Source: RHKX01 sp035759925 (GTDB lineage: Bacteria; Actinomycetota; Thermoleophilia; Solirubrobacterales; 70-9). Taken from it: 64,000 bases of DNA. The translations under genes were made by a program, and so were the position numbers. This document shows, in pieces, positions 15,648 to 23,556 of this stretch. Below the pieces are notes generated by a model, which was given only the letters and a program-made list of their open reading frames with translations, made no database searches and was not told the origin of the DNA. Where the stretch lies: positions 1 to 64,000 of the forward strand of contig DASTTY010000043.1 of NCBI GenBank assembly GCA_035759925.1, in the 5' to 3' direction. The stretch's first letter is position 1. Each line of letters begins with the position of its first letter.

Positions 15648-16445
15648 TTGAGAAGAAGAACGATCGACTACCTGCTCCTCGCCCTGATCGCCGTCGGCCT
15701 GATCGGCGCCGGCTATGCCGTGGCGGGCAACTCCGGCGACGGCGGCAAGACGAAGATCGCGACCATCCGGCCGACCGGCGTCGGCCTGCCGCGGGTGGGC
15801 ATGCATGGCACCGTCGGCGCCGGCGACATCGCCGCCCCGCTCCGCCAGTACCACGACTCCGGGCACTACGAGTCCGACCTCGACAAGGTCGGCGGCAAGG
15901 CGCAGGCATACCTCGATCGCCGCGTCGCGAAGATCCGCAAGCAGGCGCGAAAGCGCTGCCACAGCCACGGTGTCTCGAAGTGCCGGATGCCGAAGCTCGC
16001 GCTCGTGCTCGACATCGACGAGACGTCGCTCTCGAACTACTCGGAGCTGGCGGCGACGAACTTCAGCGGGGCGACCGCGGCGCTGACGACGGCGCTGTTC
16101 GCGGCCTCCTCGCCGCCGATCGACCCGACGCTGGAGCTGTTCGACGACGCCCGGGCGAAGAGCGTCTCGGTCTTCTTCATCACCGGTCGCCCCGACCTCG
16201 ACGTCGTCCGCGACCGGACCGAGTCGAACCTGAGATCCGCCGGCTACTCGGGCTGGCGGGAGCTGGTCCTGCGGCCCTCCGACGCCGACGGCACCCGCGC
16301 CTACAAGTCGGCCGCCCGTGCCGACATCGAGGCGAGCGGCTACCGGATCGTGCTCAACGTCGGCGACCAGGACAGCGATCTCAAGGGTGGCCACGCCGAC
16401 AAGGCGTACAAGCTCCCGAACCCGTTCTACTTCATCAGCGACTGA
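15648..16445 (+). CDS. Exported HAD-family acid phosphatase (class B / subfamily IIIB)
   Basis: A 265-residue protein. The N-terminus MRRRTIDYLLLALIAVGLIG is a positively charged signal or anchor sequence. LALVLDIDETSLSNYSEL holds the D-x-D nucleophile motif near residue 120, VFFITGRPD is motif II, and VLNVGDQDSDLKGG carries the distal aspartates. Relatives are plant acid phosphatases and the bacterial lipoprotein e(P4), which release phosphate from nucleotides outside the cell. TTG at 15648 is preferred because GGAGG lies five bases upstream. It is convergent with the cyclase gene, with 9 bases between them. Confidence 0.82.
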   Translation: MRRRTIDYLLLALIAVGLIGAGYAVAGNSGDGGKTKIATIRPTGVGLPRVGMHGTVGAGDIAAPLRQYHDSGHYESDLDKVGGKAQAYLDRRVAKIRKQARKRCHSHGVSKCRMPKLALVLDIDETSLSNYSELAATNFSGATAALTTALFAASSPPIDPTLELFDDARAKSVSVFFITGRPDLDVVRDRTESNLRSAGYSGWRELVLRPSDADGTRAYKSAARADIEASGYRIVLNVGDQDSDLKGGHADKAYKLPNPFYFISD

Positions 16446-16454
16446 GCGCCGGCT

Positions 16455-17795
16455 CTAGATCGAATCGACCGAGAACAGCGTCCACTCGCCGGGGACGCCC
16501 CGCAGCGAGTGGGAGCCGCGCTCGCTGAACTCGATGCCGGAACCGACGACCAGGTCCTTGACGGTCGATGACGTCAAGACCTCGCCGGGGCCGCCGAGCG
16601 CGCCGATCCGGGCACCGATGTGGACCGCCATGCCGCCGACGTCGGCGCCGATCACCTCGACCTCGCCGGTGTGGAGGCCGGCCCGGAGGCGGATCCCCAG
16701 CTCGGCGACGCGCTCGCCGAGCTCGGTCGCGCAGCGAACCGCCCGGGCGGGACCGTCGAAGGTGGCCAGATAGCCGTCGCCGGTCGATTTGACCGGGACG
16801 CCGCCGTAAGCACCGACGAGCTCGCGGGTGAGCTGGTCGTGGCGCTCGAGCAGGCTGCGCCAGCGCCGATCGCCCTGCTCGGCGGCGATCTCGGTCGACC
16901 CGCAGATGTCGGTGAACAGGACGGTGGCGAGCGCTCGCTCCTCGCGCCGGTTCGCGACGGCGCCGGTCACGAACCGCTCGACCGTCTCCATGTAGGCCTC
17001 GAAGTCGTCGCCGAACGAGATCGCGTCGCGACCGGGCAGCTCGACGAGCTCGCCGCCGGGAATGTGCTCGGCGAAGTAGCGGGCGTGACGGGAGTCCATC
17101 GCCTTCGCCAGCGGCCGGTCGAGGATCAGGCTCGGAGCCTGGACCCGGGGAAGGATCTCGCGGACGTCCATCCGGGCGATCAGCTTCATCCGCTTCTCCA
17201 TCGTGCCCGGCGACGACGACAGCCGCTCCCAGCGCCCCCACCATTCCTTGAAATCGGGATCGGTGGCCGACAGCACGGGCGAAGCCGTCATTCCGTTCTC
17301 GCCGGTCCCCCAGTGGGCGAGCATCGGCCGGACGAAGTCACGCTCACGGGTCTCCTCGTCCGCCCATCCCCAGTCGTAACCGGGCGCCGCGATCATCCGC
17401 GCCATCGGGTGCATGAGGATCAGGTGGCTGACCCGCTCGGGGTGCGTCGCAGCGAAGACGACGGCCAGCATCGCCGCCTCGGCCTGGGCCTCGAGCACGA
17501 CCCGATCGGTGCTGCAGGCGTCGAGGACGGCGATCACGTCCGCCATCTGCTCCTCGAGCGTCGCCGGGACCTCGACCGGGTCGGAGAGCCCGGCGCCGCG
17601 GCGATCGAACGAGATCAGCCGCGAATGGTCGGTGTATCCGCGCATCAGTCGCTTCGCGGGCGGGACCGCCAGCATCTCGATCGTGCCGAGGCTGGGCAGG
17701 ACGATCAGGTAGTCCTGCTTCCCCGCTCCCATCGTCCGGTAGGCGATGTACCGGCCATCCTCGCTGCGGACGTATCTGACCGGCGAATCCTGCAT
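16455..17795 (-). CDS. Class III adenylate/guanylate cyclase with degenerate alpha/beta-hydrolase domain
   Basis: A 446-residue protein. Residues 1-270 have an alpha/beta-hydrolase fold (ISFDRRGAGLSD, FAATHPERVSHLILMHP). The nucleophile elbow reads LEAQAEAAML with no serine, and the final motif reads PGRDAISF without histidine, so this half is probably a sensor. Residues about 280-446 are the cyclase domain: ATVLFTDICGST (metal aspartate), PVKSTGDGYLATF (substrate lysine and second aspartate) and DVGGMAVHIGARI, where histidine replaces the usual asparagine. ATG at 17795 lies five bases after the dapL stop. Confidence 0.85.
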   Translation of the reverse strand: MQDSPVRYVRSEDGRYIAYRTMGAGKQDYLIVLPSLGTIEMLAVPPAKRLMRGYTDHSRLISFDRRGAGLSDPVEVPATLEEQMADVIAVLDACSTDRVVLEAQAEAAMLAVVFAATHPERVSHLILMHPMARMIAAPGYDWGWADEETRERDFVRPMLAHWGTGENGMTASPVLSATDPDFKEWWGRWERLSSSPGTMEKRMKLIARMDVREILPRVQAPSLILDRPLAKAMDSRHARYFAEHIPGGELVELPGRDAISFGDDFEAYMETVERFVTGAVANRREERALATVLFTDICGSTEIAAEQGDRRWRSLLERHDQLTRELVGAYGGVPVKSTGDGYLATFDGPARAVRCATELGERVAELGIRLRAGLHTGEVEVIGADVGGMAVHIGARIGALGGPGEVLTSSTVKDLVVGSGIEFSERGSHSLRGVPGEWTLFSVDSI

Positions 17796-17800
17796 CGCGA

Positions 17801-18970
17801 TCAGCTCAGGTGTTCCCGCATCCGCTCGACCGCCTCGGTCAGCCGCTCGTCCGGCGTCGTCAGCGAGATCCGGAAGAATCCCTCGCCGCTCGGCCCGTAC
17901 ATCGACCCGGGCGAGATCACGACCGCCGCCTGCTCGAGGACGTGCTCGCAGAACGAGGTCGAGGTGTGCCCGTCGGGGACGGGCGCCCAGACGTAGATCG
18001 TCCCCCGCGGCGATTCGACGTCGACGCCGATCTCGCGCAGCGCATCGACGACGAGGTCGCGGCGGCGGGAATAGATGCGGTTCATCTCCGCGAGCGGGTC
18101 CGCCGGTCCCTCGAGGGCAGCGACGCCGGCGAGCTGGACCGCCTCGAAGAGCCCCGAGTCGACGTTCGTCTTCAGCCGCCAGTAGGTCTCGATCGCGGCG
18201 GCATTGCCGAGGATCGCCGCGCAGCGCCAGCCGGTCATGTTGTAGCCCTTCGAGAGGCTGAAGACCTCGACCCCGACGTCCTTGGCTCCGGGGGTCTCGA
18301 GGAAGCTCGGAGCGACGTAGCCGTCGTAGGTCGTCTCCGAGTAGGCGTTGTCGTGGACGATGAGGATCTCGTGCTCGCGGGCGAGCTCGACGACGCGCTC
18401 GAACAGGCCGTCGGGGGTGGTCGCCCCGGTCGGGTTGTTCGGGTAGTTGATGAACAGCAGCCGGGCGCGGCGGAGCGCTTCGGGATCGATCGCGTCGAGG
18501 TCGGGGGCGAATCCGAGCTCGGGAACGAGCGGCAGCACCTCGACCTCGGCCCCGGCGAGGACCGGACCGCCGGTGTAGACCGGGTAGCCAGGGTCGGAGG
18601 CGAGCGCGACGTCGCCGGGATCGAGGAAGGCGAAGCAGAGGTTGTAGATGCATTCCTTGGCGCCGATCGCCGGCATCACCTCGGACTCTGGATCGATCGC
18701 GACGCCGAACCGGCGCTCGTAGAAAGCTGAGAACGCCTCCCGGAACTCCGCCCGCCCGCGATTCGACGGGTACTTCTGGTTGCCGTTCTCGGCAACCGCC
18801 GCCTGCATCGCGGCGACGACGTGGTCGTAGGTCGGCATGTCCGGATCGCCGATCCCGAGGCTGATCACGTCGATCCCGGCGGCGCGCTTGGCGGCCACCT
18901 TGCGCTCGAGCTCGGCGAACATGTACGGCGGGATCGCCTCGAGGCGCTTCGATGGGTCGGTCAGGGCCAA
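17801..18970 (-). CDS. dapL: LL-diaminopimelate aminotransferase-like class I aminotransferase
   Basis: A 389-residue PLP enzyme. RLEAIPPYMFAELERKV and VISLGIGDPDMPT are the characteristic opening of DapL. LLFINYPNNPTGA, VHDNAYSETTYDGY and VFSLSKGYNMTGWR, with the PLP lysine near residue 232, follow. FFRISLTTPDERLTEAVERM closes the protein. DapL converts tetrahydrodipicolinate directly to LL-diaminopimelate. The neighbouring dapF supports this over other aspartate-family aminotransferases. The TTG start lies 15 bases after the dapF stop. Substrate assignment is strong but not certain. Confidence 0.82.
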   Translation of the reverse strand: MALTDPSKRLEAIPPYMFAELERKVAAKRAAGIDVISLGIGDPDMPTYDHVVAAMQAAVAENGNQKYPSNRGRAEFREAFSAFYERRFGVAIDPESEVMPAIGAKECIYNLCFAFLDPGDVALASDPGYPVYTGGPVLAGAEVEVLPLVPELGFAPDLDAIDPEALRRARLLFINYPNNPTGATTPDGLFERVVELAREHEILIVHDNAYSETTYDGYVAPSFLETPGAKDVGVEVFSLSKGYNMTGWRCAAILGNAAAIETYWRLKTNVDSGLFEAVQLAGVAALEGPADPLAEMNRIYSRRRDLVVDALREIGVDVESPRGTIYVWAPVPDGHTSTSFCEHVLEQAAVVISPGSMYGPSGEGFFRISLTTPDERLTEAVERMREHLS

Positions 18971-18985
18971 AGCGGGGCGATTCTC

Positions 18986-19828
18986 TCAGAGCGCTTCGAG
19001 GCGCGCGATCAACTCCGCCGCGAGCTCGCCGCTGAAGACCGGCTCAGCCGTGCCCGTCAGGTGGACGTCGAGATCGTCGGAGATCTCGACCTCGAGCTCG
19101 CCACCGTCGAGGACGACCGTCAGCGGGCTCGATGCACCGCGCAGGTGCGCCGCCACGGCCGCGCCGGTGGCGCCGGTTCCCGACGAGAGCGTCTCCCCCA
19201 CCCCGCGTTCGAAGATTCGTGCCCGGACCCGCGACCCCTCCGCGTTCCAGAAGCTCACGTTCGTCCGGTTCGGAAAGATCGAGGCGGACTCGATCGCCGG
19301 TCCGATCGCCTCCAGGTCGAGCTCCTCGAGCCCGCTCTCCATCTCGATCGCGCACTGCGGGTTGCCGATCGAGACGTGCTGGAACGGCCGCTCGACGCCG
19401 CCGACCTCGATCCTGCCGATCCCGCTCGGGTCGCCGTCCGGGTAATCGCCGGAGCTGGTCGCGGCCCGGCCCATCCCGACCCGTGCCGATCCCGGGCCGG
19501 TCACCTCCGGGGTGACCTCGCCGGCCGCCGTCAGGATCGTGAACTCGTCGCGGTCGGTCCACCCCGCGCCGCGCAGGTAGAGGACCGCCTCGCGGACGCC
19601 GTTCCCCGACAGCTCCGCCTCGGAGCCGTCGGGGTTGAAGATCCGCAGCTCGGCGACGTGCGCGGCGGCGTCGGCCGGCTCGGTCAGCAGCAGGATCCCG
19701 TCGGAGCCGACGCCGAGGTGCGGCGCGCAGATCGCTCTGACCCGCTCGGTCGTCAGCTCGAACGGCAGGTCGGCCGCCTCGAAGATGACGTAGTCGTTGC
19801 CGAGGGCCTGCCACTTCGCGAAGCGCAT
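18986..19828 (-). CDS. dapF: Diaminopimelate epimerase-like protein lacking both catalytic cysteines
   Basis: A 280-residue protein with full DapF architecture. It has QALGNDYVIFEAAD, GVGSDGILLL, FNPDGSEAELSGNGVRE, SIGNPQCAIE, and ERGVGETLSSGTGATGAA. In known epimerases the motifs are C-G-N-G-x-R and A-C-G-[ST]-G. Here both cysteines are serine (residues 74 and 216), and codons TCG are read directly at both sites. DapF makes meso-diaminopimelate from the LL form for peptidoglycan and lysine. The start is ATG at 19828, after a CATACT box. It sits directly upstream of dapL. Family membership is clear; activity is in question. Confidence 0.85.
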   Translation of the reverse strand: MRFAKWQALGNDYVIFEAADLPFELTTERVRAICAPHLGVGSDGILLLTEPADAAAHVAELRIFNPDGSEAELSGNGVREAVLYLRGAGWTDRDEFTILTAAGEVTPEVTGPGSARVGMGRAATSSGDYPDGDPSGIGRIEVGGVERPFQHVSIGNPQCAIEMESGLEELDLEAIGPAIESASIFPNRTNVSFWNAEGSRVRARIFERGVGETLSSGTGATGAAVAAHLRGASSPLTVVLDGGELEVEISDDLDVHLTGTAEPVFSGELAAELIARLEAL

Positions 19829-19835
19829 CGCCGCA

Positions 19836-19841
19836 AGTATG
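19836..19841 (-). promoter_or_regulatory. -10 box for leaderless dapF-dapL-cyclase transcript
   Basis: CATACT on the minus strand, seven bases upstream of the ATG at 19828. Confidence 0.42.
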
Positions 19842-19878
19842 CAGGGCGGGCGACCGCCGGACGGGCTGGCGGCGTCGC

Positions 19879-19884
19879 TAACCT
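19879..19884 (+). promoter_or_regulatory. -10 box of clpP
   Basis: TAACCT about 55 bases before the ATG at 19940. The leader contains a perfect AGGAGG ribosome site at 19925-19930, so clpP has a conventional leader unlike its divergent neighbour dapF. Confidence 0.45.
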
Positions 19885-19939
19885 CTCGCCCAGCCGTCGA
19901 AAGCCCGATCCGACCCGATCCCGCAGGAGGTTCATCCAG

Positions 19940-20575
19940 ATGCCGATGGTCCCGACCGTTATCGAGCAGTCCTCGCGCGGCGAGCGCGCGTTCGACATCT
20001 ACTCACGGCTGCTCTCGGAGCGGATCGTCATCCTCGGCACCCCGATCGACGACCAGGTTGCGAACCTGATCGTGGCTCAGCTCATCCACCTCGAGTCCGA
20101 GGACCCCGACAAGGACATCTCGCTCTACATCAACTCCCCCGGCGGGATCGTCTACTCCGGCCTGGCGATCTACGACACGATGCAGTTCGTCCGCTGCGAC
20201 GTTCAGACGATCTGTTACGGCGTCGCGATGTCGATGGGATCGCTGCTCCTCGCCGGCGGCGCGCCGGGCAAGCGGATGGCGCTGCCGAACGCGCGGATTC
20301 TCAACCACCAGCCGTCGGGCGGCTTCGAGGGGCAGTCCACCGACATCGAGATCCACGCCCGCGAGACGCTCGCACAGCGGCGGCGCCTCGAGGAGCTCTA
20401 CGCGAAGCACACCGGCCAGAGCGTCGAGCAGATCAACGAGGACATGGAGCGCGACCGCTTCTTCACCCCCGAGGAGGCGCTCGACTACGGGCTGATCGAC
20501 CACGTGATGACCGATCGCGGCATGGTCGCCCCCACCGGCCCCGACGGGTCCGGGTCGAACGGGTCCTCCGCCTAG
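19940..20575 (+). CDS. clpP: ATP-dependent Clp protease proteolytic subunit
   Basis: A 211-residue serine peptidase. LYINSPGGIVYSGLAIYDTM near residue 70 is the family signature. CYGVAMSMGSLLLAGGAPGKR holds the catalytic serine, ILNHQPSGGFEGQ the histidine, and INEDMERDRFFTPEEALDYG the aspartate. It forms the barrel protease that works with ClpX or ClpC; no ATPase subunit gene is adjacent. The ATG has AGGAGG nine bases upstream. Its stop codon shares the palindrome CTAG with the convergent miaA stop. Confidence 0.94.
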   Translation: MPMVPTVIEQSSRGERAFDIYSRLLSERIVILGTPIDDQVANLIVAQLIHLESEDPDKDISLYINSPGGIVYSGLAIYDTMQFVRCDVQTICYGVAMSMGSLLLAGGAPGKRMALPNARILNHQPSGGFEGQSTDIEIHARETLAQRRRLEELYAKHTGQSVEQINEDMERDRFFTPEEALDYGLIDHVMTDRGMVAPTGPDGSGSNGSSA

Positions 20576-21477
20576 GCGGTTCCGGCGTTGTCCGCGGCGG
20601 CGAGGACGAGCCGCGCCGTCTCGCGGTCGTCGAGCCCGCTGCGGTCGATCGCGGTGACTCCCTCCATCCGTCGCAGCCAGGTCATCTGCCGGCGTGCGTA
20701 GCGCCGGTGCGCGGCCTTGACCGCGTCGGCGTCGCCGGCGATCAGCTCGTCGAACCCGAGTGCCGAGCGAGCCGTCCTCGAGGCTCCGGAGGCGGCGGCC
20801 GCGCGCGCCTCGGCGGCGGCGCCCGCGGCGATCATCGCGTCGACGCGGCGGTCGATCCGCGCCGCCAGCTCCTCGCGGCCGCAGACGATCCCGATCAGCG
20901 CGGTCGGGTGGCGGAGCTGCGCGGTCCAGAGCTCGGTCTCGCGCTCGGGCGGATCGAGCCCGGCCCGCTGCAGCTCCAGCGCCCGGGCGACGCGCTTGCG
21001 GTCGTTGGGGTGGATCCGGCTCGCGACGTCGGGCTCGAGCTCGGCGTGGACCGCGGCCGGGCCTGCGGCGGCGATCTCCGCCTCGACGGCGCTCCGGATC
21101 GCCGCCGGGACCGGCGGCTTCAGCTCGAGGTCGGCCAGCGCGGCGCGCATGTAGAGGCCGGTGCCGCCGACGACGATCGGCAGCCGGCCGGCGGCGAGGA
21201 GGCTGTCGATCTCGGTCCGGGCCAGCTCCGCGAAGCGCCCGGCGCTGAACTCCTCGCTGACGTCGGCGACCGCGATCAGCCGGTGCTCGAGGGCGGCGTG
21301 CTCGGCGGCGTCGGCGGCGCCGCTCGTGACCTCGAGGCCGCGATAGACCTGGATCGCGTCGCAGGAGACAGCGACCGGGTCCGCCCCGCCTGCGCGGTAG
21401 AGCTCCGCGAGCTCGATCGCCACGGCCGTCTTGCCGACGGCCGTCGGCCCGAAGATCGCGACCACCGCCGCCGTCAC
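20572..21477 (-). CDS. miaA: tRNA dimethylallyltransferase
   Basis: A 301-residue enzyme. VVAIFGPTAVGKTAVAIELA is the P loop, SCDAIQVYRGLEVTSGA binds the tRNA and catalytic aspartate region, VVGGTGLYMRA follows, and IHPNDRKRVARALE is the conserved C-terminal motif. RRYARRQMTWLRRM closes the domain. MiaA adds an isopentenyl group to A37 of tRNAs reading UNN codons, the substrate for MiaB. The start is GTG at 21477, 14 bases after the miaB stop. Confidence 0.94.
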   Translation of the reverse strand: MTAAVVAIFGPTAVGKTAVAIELAELYRAGGADPVAVSCDAIQVYRGLEVTSGAADAAEHAALEHRLIAVADVSEEFSAGRFAELARTEIDSLLAAGRLPIVVGGTGLYMRAALADLELKPPVPAAIRSAVEAEIAAAGPAAVHAELEPDVASRIHPNDRKRVARALELQRAGLDPPERETELWTAQLRHPTALIGIVCGREELAARIDRRVDAMIAAGAAAEARAAAASGASRTARSALGFDELIAGDADAVKAAHRRYARRQMTWLRRMEGVTAIDRSGLDDRETARLVLAAADNAGTA

Positions 21478-21491
21478 CCGCGCATCAGCCC

Positions 21492-22832
21492 TCAGTCGAC
21501 GCGGGAGAGCAGGACCTCGGAGCCGAGCAGGGTCTGCGACGTCGCGGAGCTGATCTCGACGTCGACGATCTCGCCGGGCCGGGCTGTTCCCTCGAAGTTG
21601 ACCGCCTTGTTGTGGCGGTTTCGGCCCCGCAGGCGCGAGGGATCGGTCCGGCTCGGTCCTTCGACGAGCACGTCCATCGTCCGGCCGACGAACCGCTCGG
21701 CGCGCTCCCGGGCGCGCCGCTGCACGACCTCGACGAGGCGCGCCATCCGCTCCTTCTTGACCGGGTGCGGGACCCTTCCGTCGAGGCCGGCGGCCTCGGT
21801 CCCGCGACGCGGGCTGAAGACGAACGTGAACGCGCCGTCGTAGCCGACCGTCTCGGCGACCTCGAGCGTCGCTTCGAAGTCGGCATCGGTCTCGCCGGGG
21901 AAGCCGACGATGATGTCGGTCGTCAGCGCGACGTCGGGCAGGTGCTCGCGGATCAGGGCGACCCGATCGAGGTAGCGCTCGCGGTTGTAGGTCCGGCGCA
22001 TCGCCTTGAGAATCGGGCTCGACCCCGACTGCAGCGGCAGATGGATGTGCTCGCAGATCGAGTCGCACTCCGCGTGGGCGCGGATCACGTCCTCCTTCAT
22101 GTCCTTCGGATGCGGGCTCGTGTAGCGGACGCGCTCGATCCCGTCGATCGCGTCGACCTCGCGGAGCAGCTCGGCGAAGGTGGTTCGCTGCTCGCCTCGG
22201 AGGTCGCGGCCGTAGCTGTTGACGTTCTGGCCGAGCAGGGTCACCTCACGGACGCCGTCGGCGGCGAGCCCGTGGACCTCGGCGAGGAGCTCTTCGGCCG
22301 GCCGGCTCGCCTCGCGTCCGCGCGTGGAGGGCACGATGCAGTAGGAGCAGGCGCAGTTACAGCCCTGGGAGATCTGCAACCAGGCCTGGAAGGAGCGCTC
22401 GCGTCGCGCCGGCAGATGGCCCGCGAAATCCTCGAACTCGAAGTAGCCCTGAGCGCTCAGCGAGTCGCTCGTCAGGAACTCGGCGAGCTTGTGGATCTGG
22501 CCGGGCCCGAAGGCGACATCGACGAACGGGAAGCGCTCGAAGACCTCGTCCTTCACGGACTGCGCCCAGCAGCCTCCGACTCCGACGACGACCCCGGGCT
22601 GGCCGCCCTTGAGGCGCTTCGCCTCGCCGAGGTGGGCGATGAAGCGGTTGTCGGCGTTCTCGCGGATCGAGCAGGTGTTGAAGATGATCAGGTCGGCGTT
22701 CTCGCGGCTCTCCGCCTCGGCATAGCCGAGCGCCGACAGCATCCCCTTCATGCGCTCGGAGTCGTGCTCGTTCATCTGGCACCCGAACGTGGTCAGGTGG
22801 AAGCGCTTGGCGGCGGCGCTGGGCGTCTCCAT
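21492..22832 (-). CDS. miaB: tRNA-2-methylthio-N6-dimethylallyladenosine synthase
   Basis: A 446-residue radical-SAM methylthiotransferase. The N-terminal UPF0004 domain has FGCQMNEHDSERM, FNTCSIRENAD and GCWAQ, whose three cysteines bind one iron-sulfur cluster. GCNCACSYCIVPSTRGRE carries the CxxxCxxC radical-SAM cluster near residue 155. The C-terminal TRAM domain starts near residue 375. It methylthiolates the A37 product of MiaA. The ATG follows a TACCCT box by seven bases, so miaB-miaA is probably a leaderless operon. Confidence 0.95.
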   Translation of the reverse strand: METPSAAAKRFHLTTFGCQMNEHDSERMKGMLSALGYAEAESRENADLIIFNTCSIRENADNRFIAHLGEAKRLKGGQPGVVVGVGGCWAQSVKDEVFERFPFVDVAFGPGQIHKLAEFLTSDSLSAQGYFEFEDFAGHLPARRERSFQAWLQISQGCNCACSYCIVPSTRGREASRPAEELLAEVHGLAADGVREVTLLGQNVNSYGRDLRGEQRTTFAELLREVDAIDGIERVRYTSPHPKDMKEDVIRAHAECDSICEHIHLPLQSGSSPILKAMRRTYNRERYLDRVALIREHLPDVALTTDIIVGFPGETDADFEATLEVAETVGYDGAFTFVFSPRRGTEAAGLDGRVPHPVKKERMARLVEVVQRRARERAERFVGRTMDVLVEGPSRTDPSRLRGRNRHNKAVNFEGTARPGEIVDVEISSATSQTLLGSEVLLSRVD

Positions 22833-22839
22833 GGCGATC

Positions 22840-22845
22840 AGGGTA
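22840..22845 (-). promoter_or_regulatory. -10 box for leaderless miaB-miaA
   Basis: TACCCT on the minus strand, seven bases before the ATG at 22832. Confidence 0.5.
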
Positions 22846-22868
22846 GCGGCGCGCCCGCCGCGCCCGGC

Positions 22869-23507
22869 TCAGCCGCCGGACGACCCGGAGCCGCCGCCGC
22901 TCGTCGACTGCACGAGGAAGTCGACGATCGCGCTGATCTGATCCTGGGAGAGCTGATCGGAGAAGTTGGACGGCATCGTCCCGTCGGGGTAGCCCTTCGC
23001 GACGTAGGCGCTCGGATCGACGATCGACTCCTCGATGAACTTGGCGTCCCTGTTGACGAGGGCGGTGTCGAGGTTCGGGCCGATCGTCCCGGTGGCGTCG
23101 CTGCCGAGCTCCGAGAGCGAGTGGCAGCTTCCGCAGCCGGACGAGACGAAGAGCTTGGCGCCCTCGCTCGATGCACCCGAGGATCCGCCGCCGCCGGCGC
23201 TGCCGCCGCCGCTCTGCCCCTGCGGGGTGGGCGCCGGAGCCGCGCCTGCTTGCTGGTCGGTCTGGGTCTGGGCGGATTCCTTGACGTCAGCGGCCGCATT
23301 GGCCTCCCCGAGCTTGTGCTCCTGCTCGTGCTTGGCGAGCTCGACGGCGCCGACGGCGGTCACGGCGACGAGCAGGGCGATCAGTGCGATCCCGGGGACC
23401 AGAAGCTTGTCGGAAGGGAACTTGTCGCTCCGCATTCCGATGAACGAGAGGATCAGCGCGACCGCGATCAGGGCGCCGCCGGCGATGTAGAACAGGCTCT
23501 CGTCCAT
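22869..23507 (-). CDS. Membrane-anchored c-type cytochrome
   Basis: A 212-residue protein. Residues about 5-25 and 38-57 are two hydrophobic segments. A long linker rich in alanine, glycine, serine and glutamine follows. The C-terminal 85 residues are a cytochrome c domain: LFVSSGCGSCHSLSEL holds the heme-binding CxxCH and DGTMPSNFSDQLS the distal methionine. It is probably an electron carrier at the outer face of the membrane. ATG at 23507 is preferred to an in-frame TTG at 23531 because a TAGGAT box lies between them. The CcdA at 1.2 kb may help its maturation. Confidence 0.83.
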   Translation of the reverse strand: MDESLFYIAGGALIAVALILSFIGMRSDKFPSDKLLVPGIALIALLVAVTAVGAVELAKHEQEHKLGEANAAADVKESAQTQTDQQAGAAPAPTPQGQSGGGSAGGGGSSGASSEGAKLFVSSGCGSCHSLSELGSDATGTIGPNLDTALVNRDAKFIEESIVDPSAYVAKGYPDGTMPSNFSDQLSQDQISAIVDFLVQSTSGGGSGSSGG

Positions 23508-23556
23508 TGCAGGCGCGATCCTATCGATCAATCTCGACAGGCCATCGCGCGGTCGG

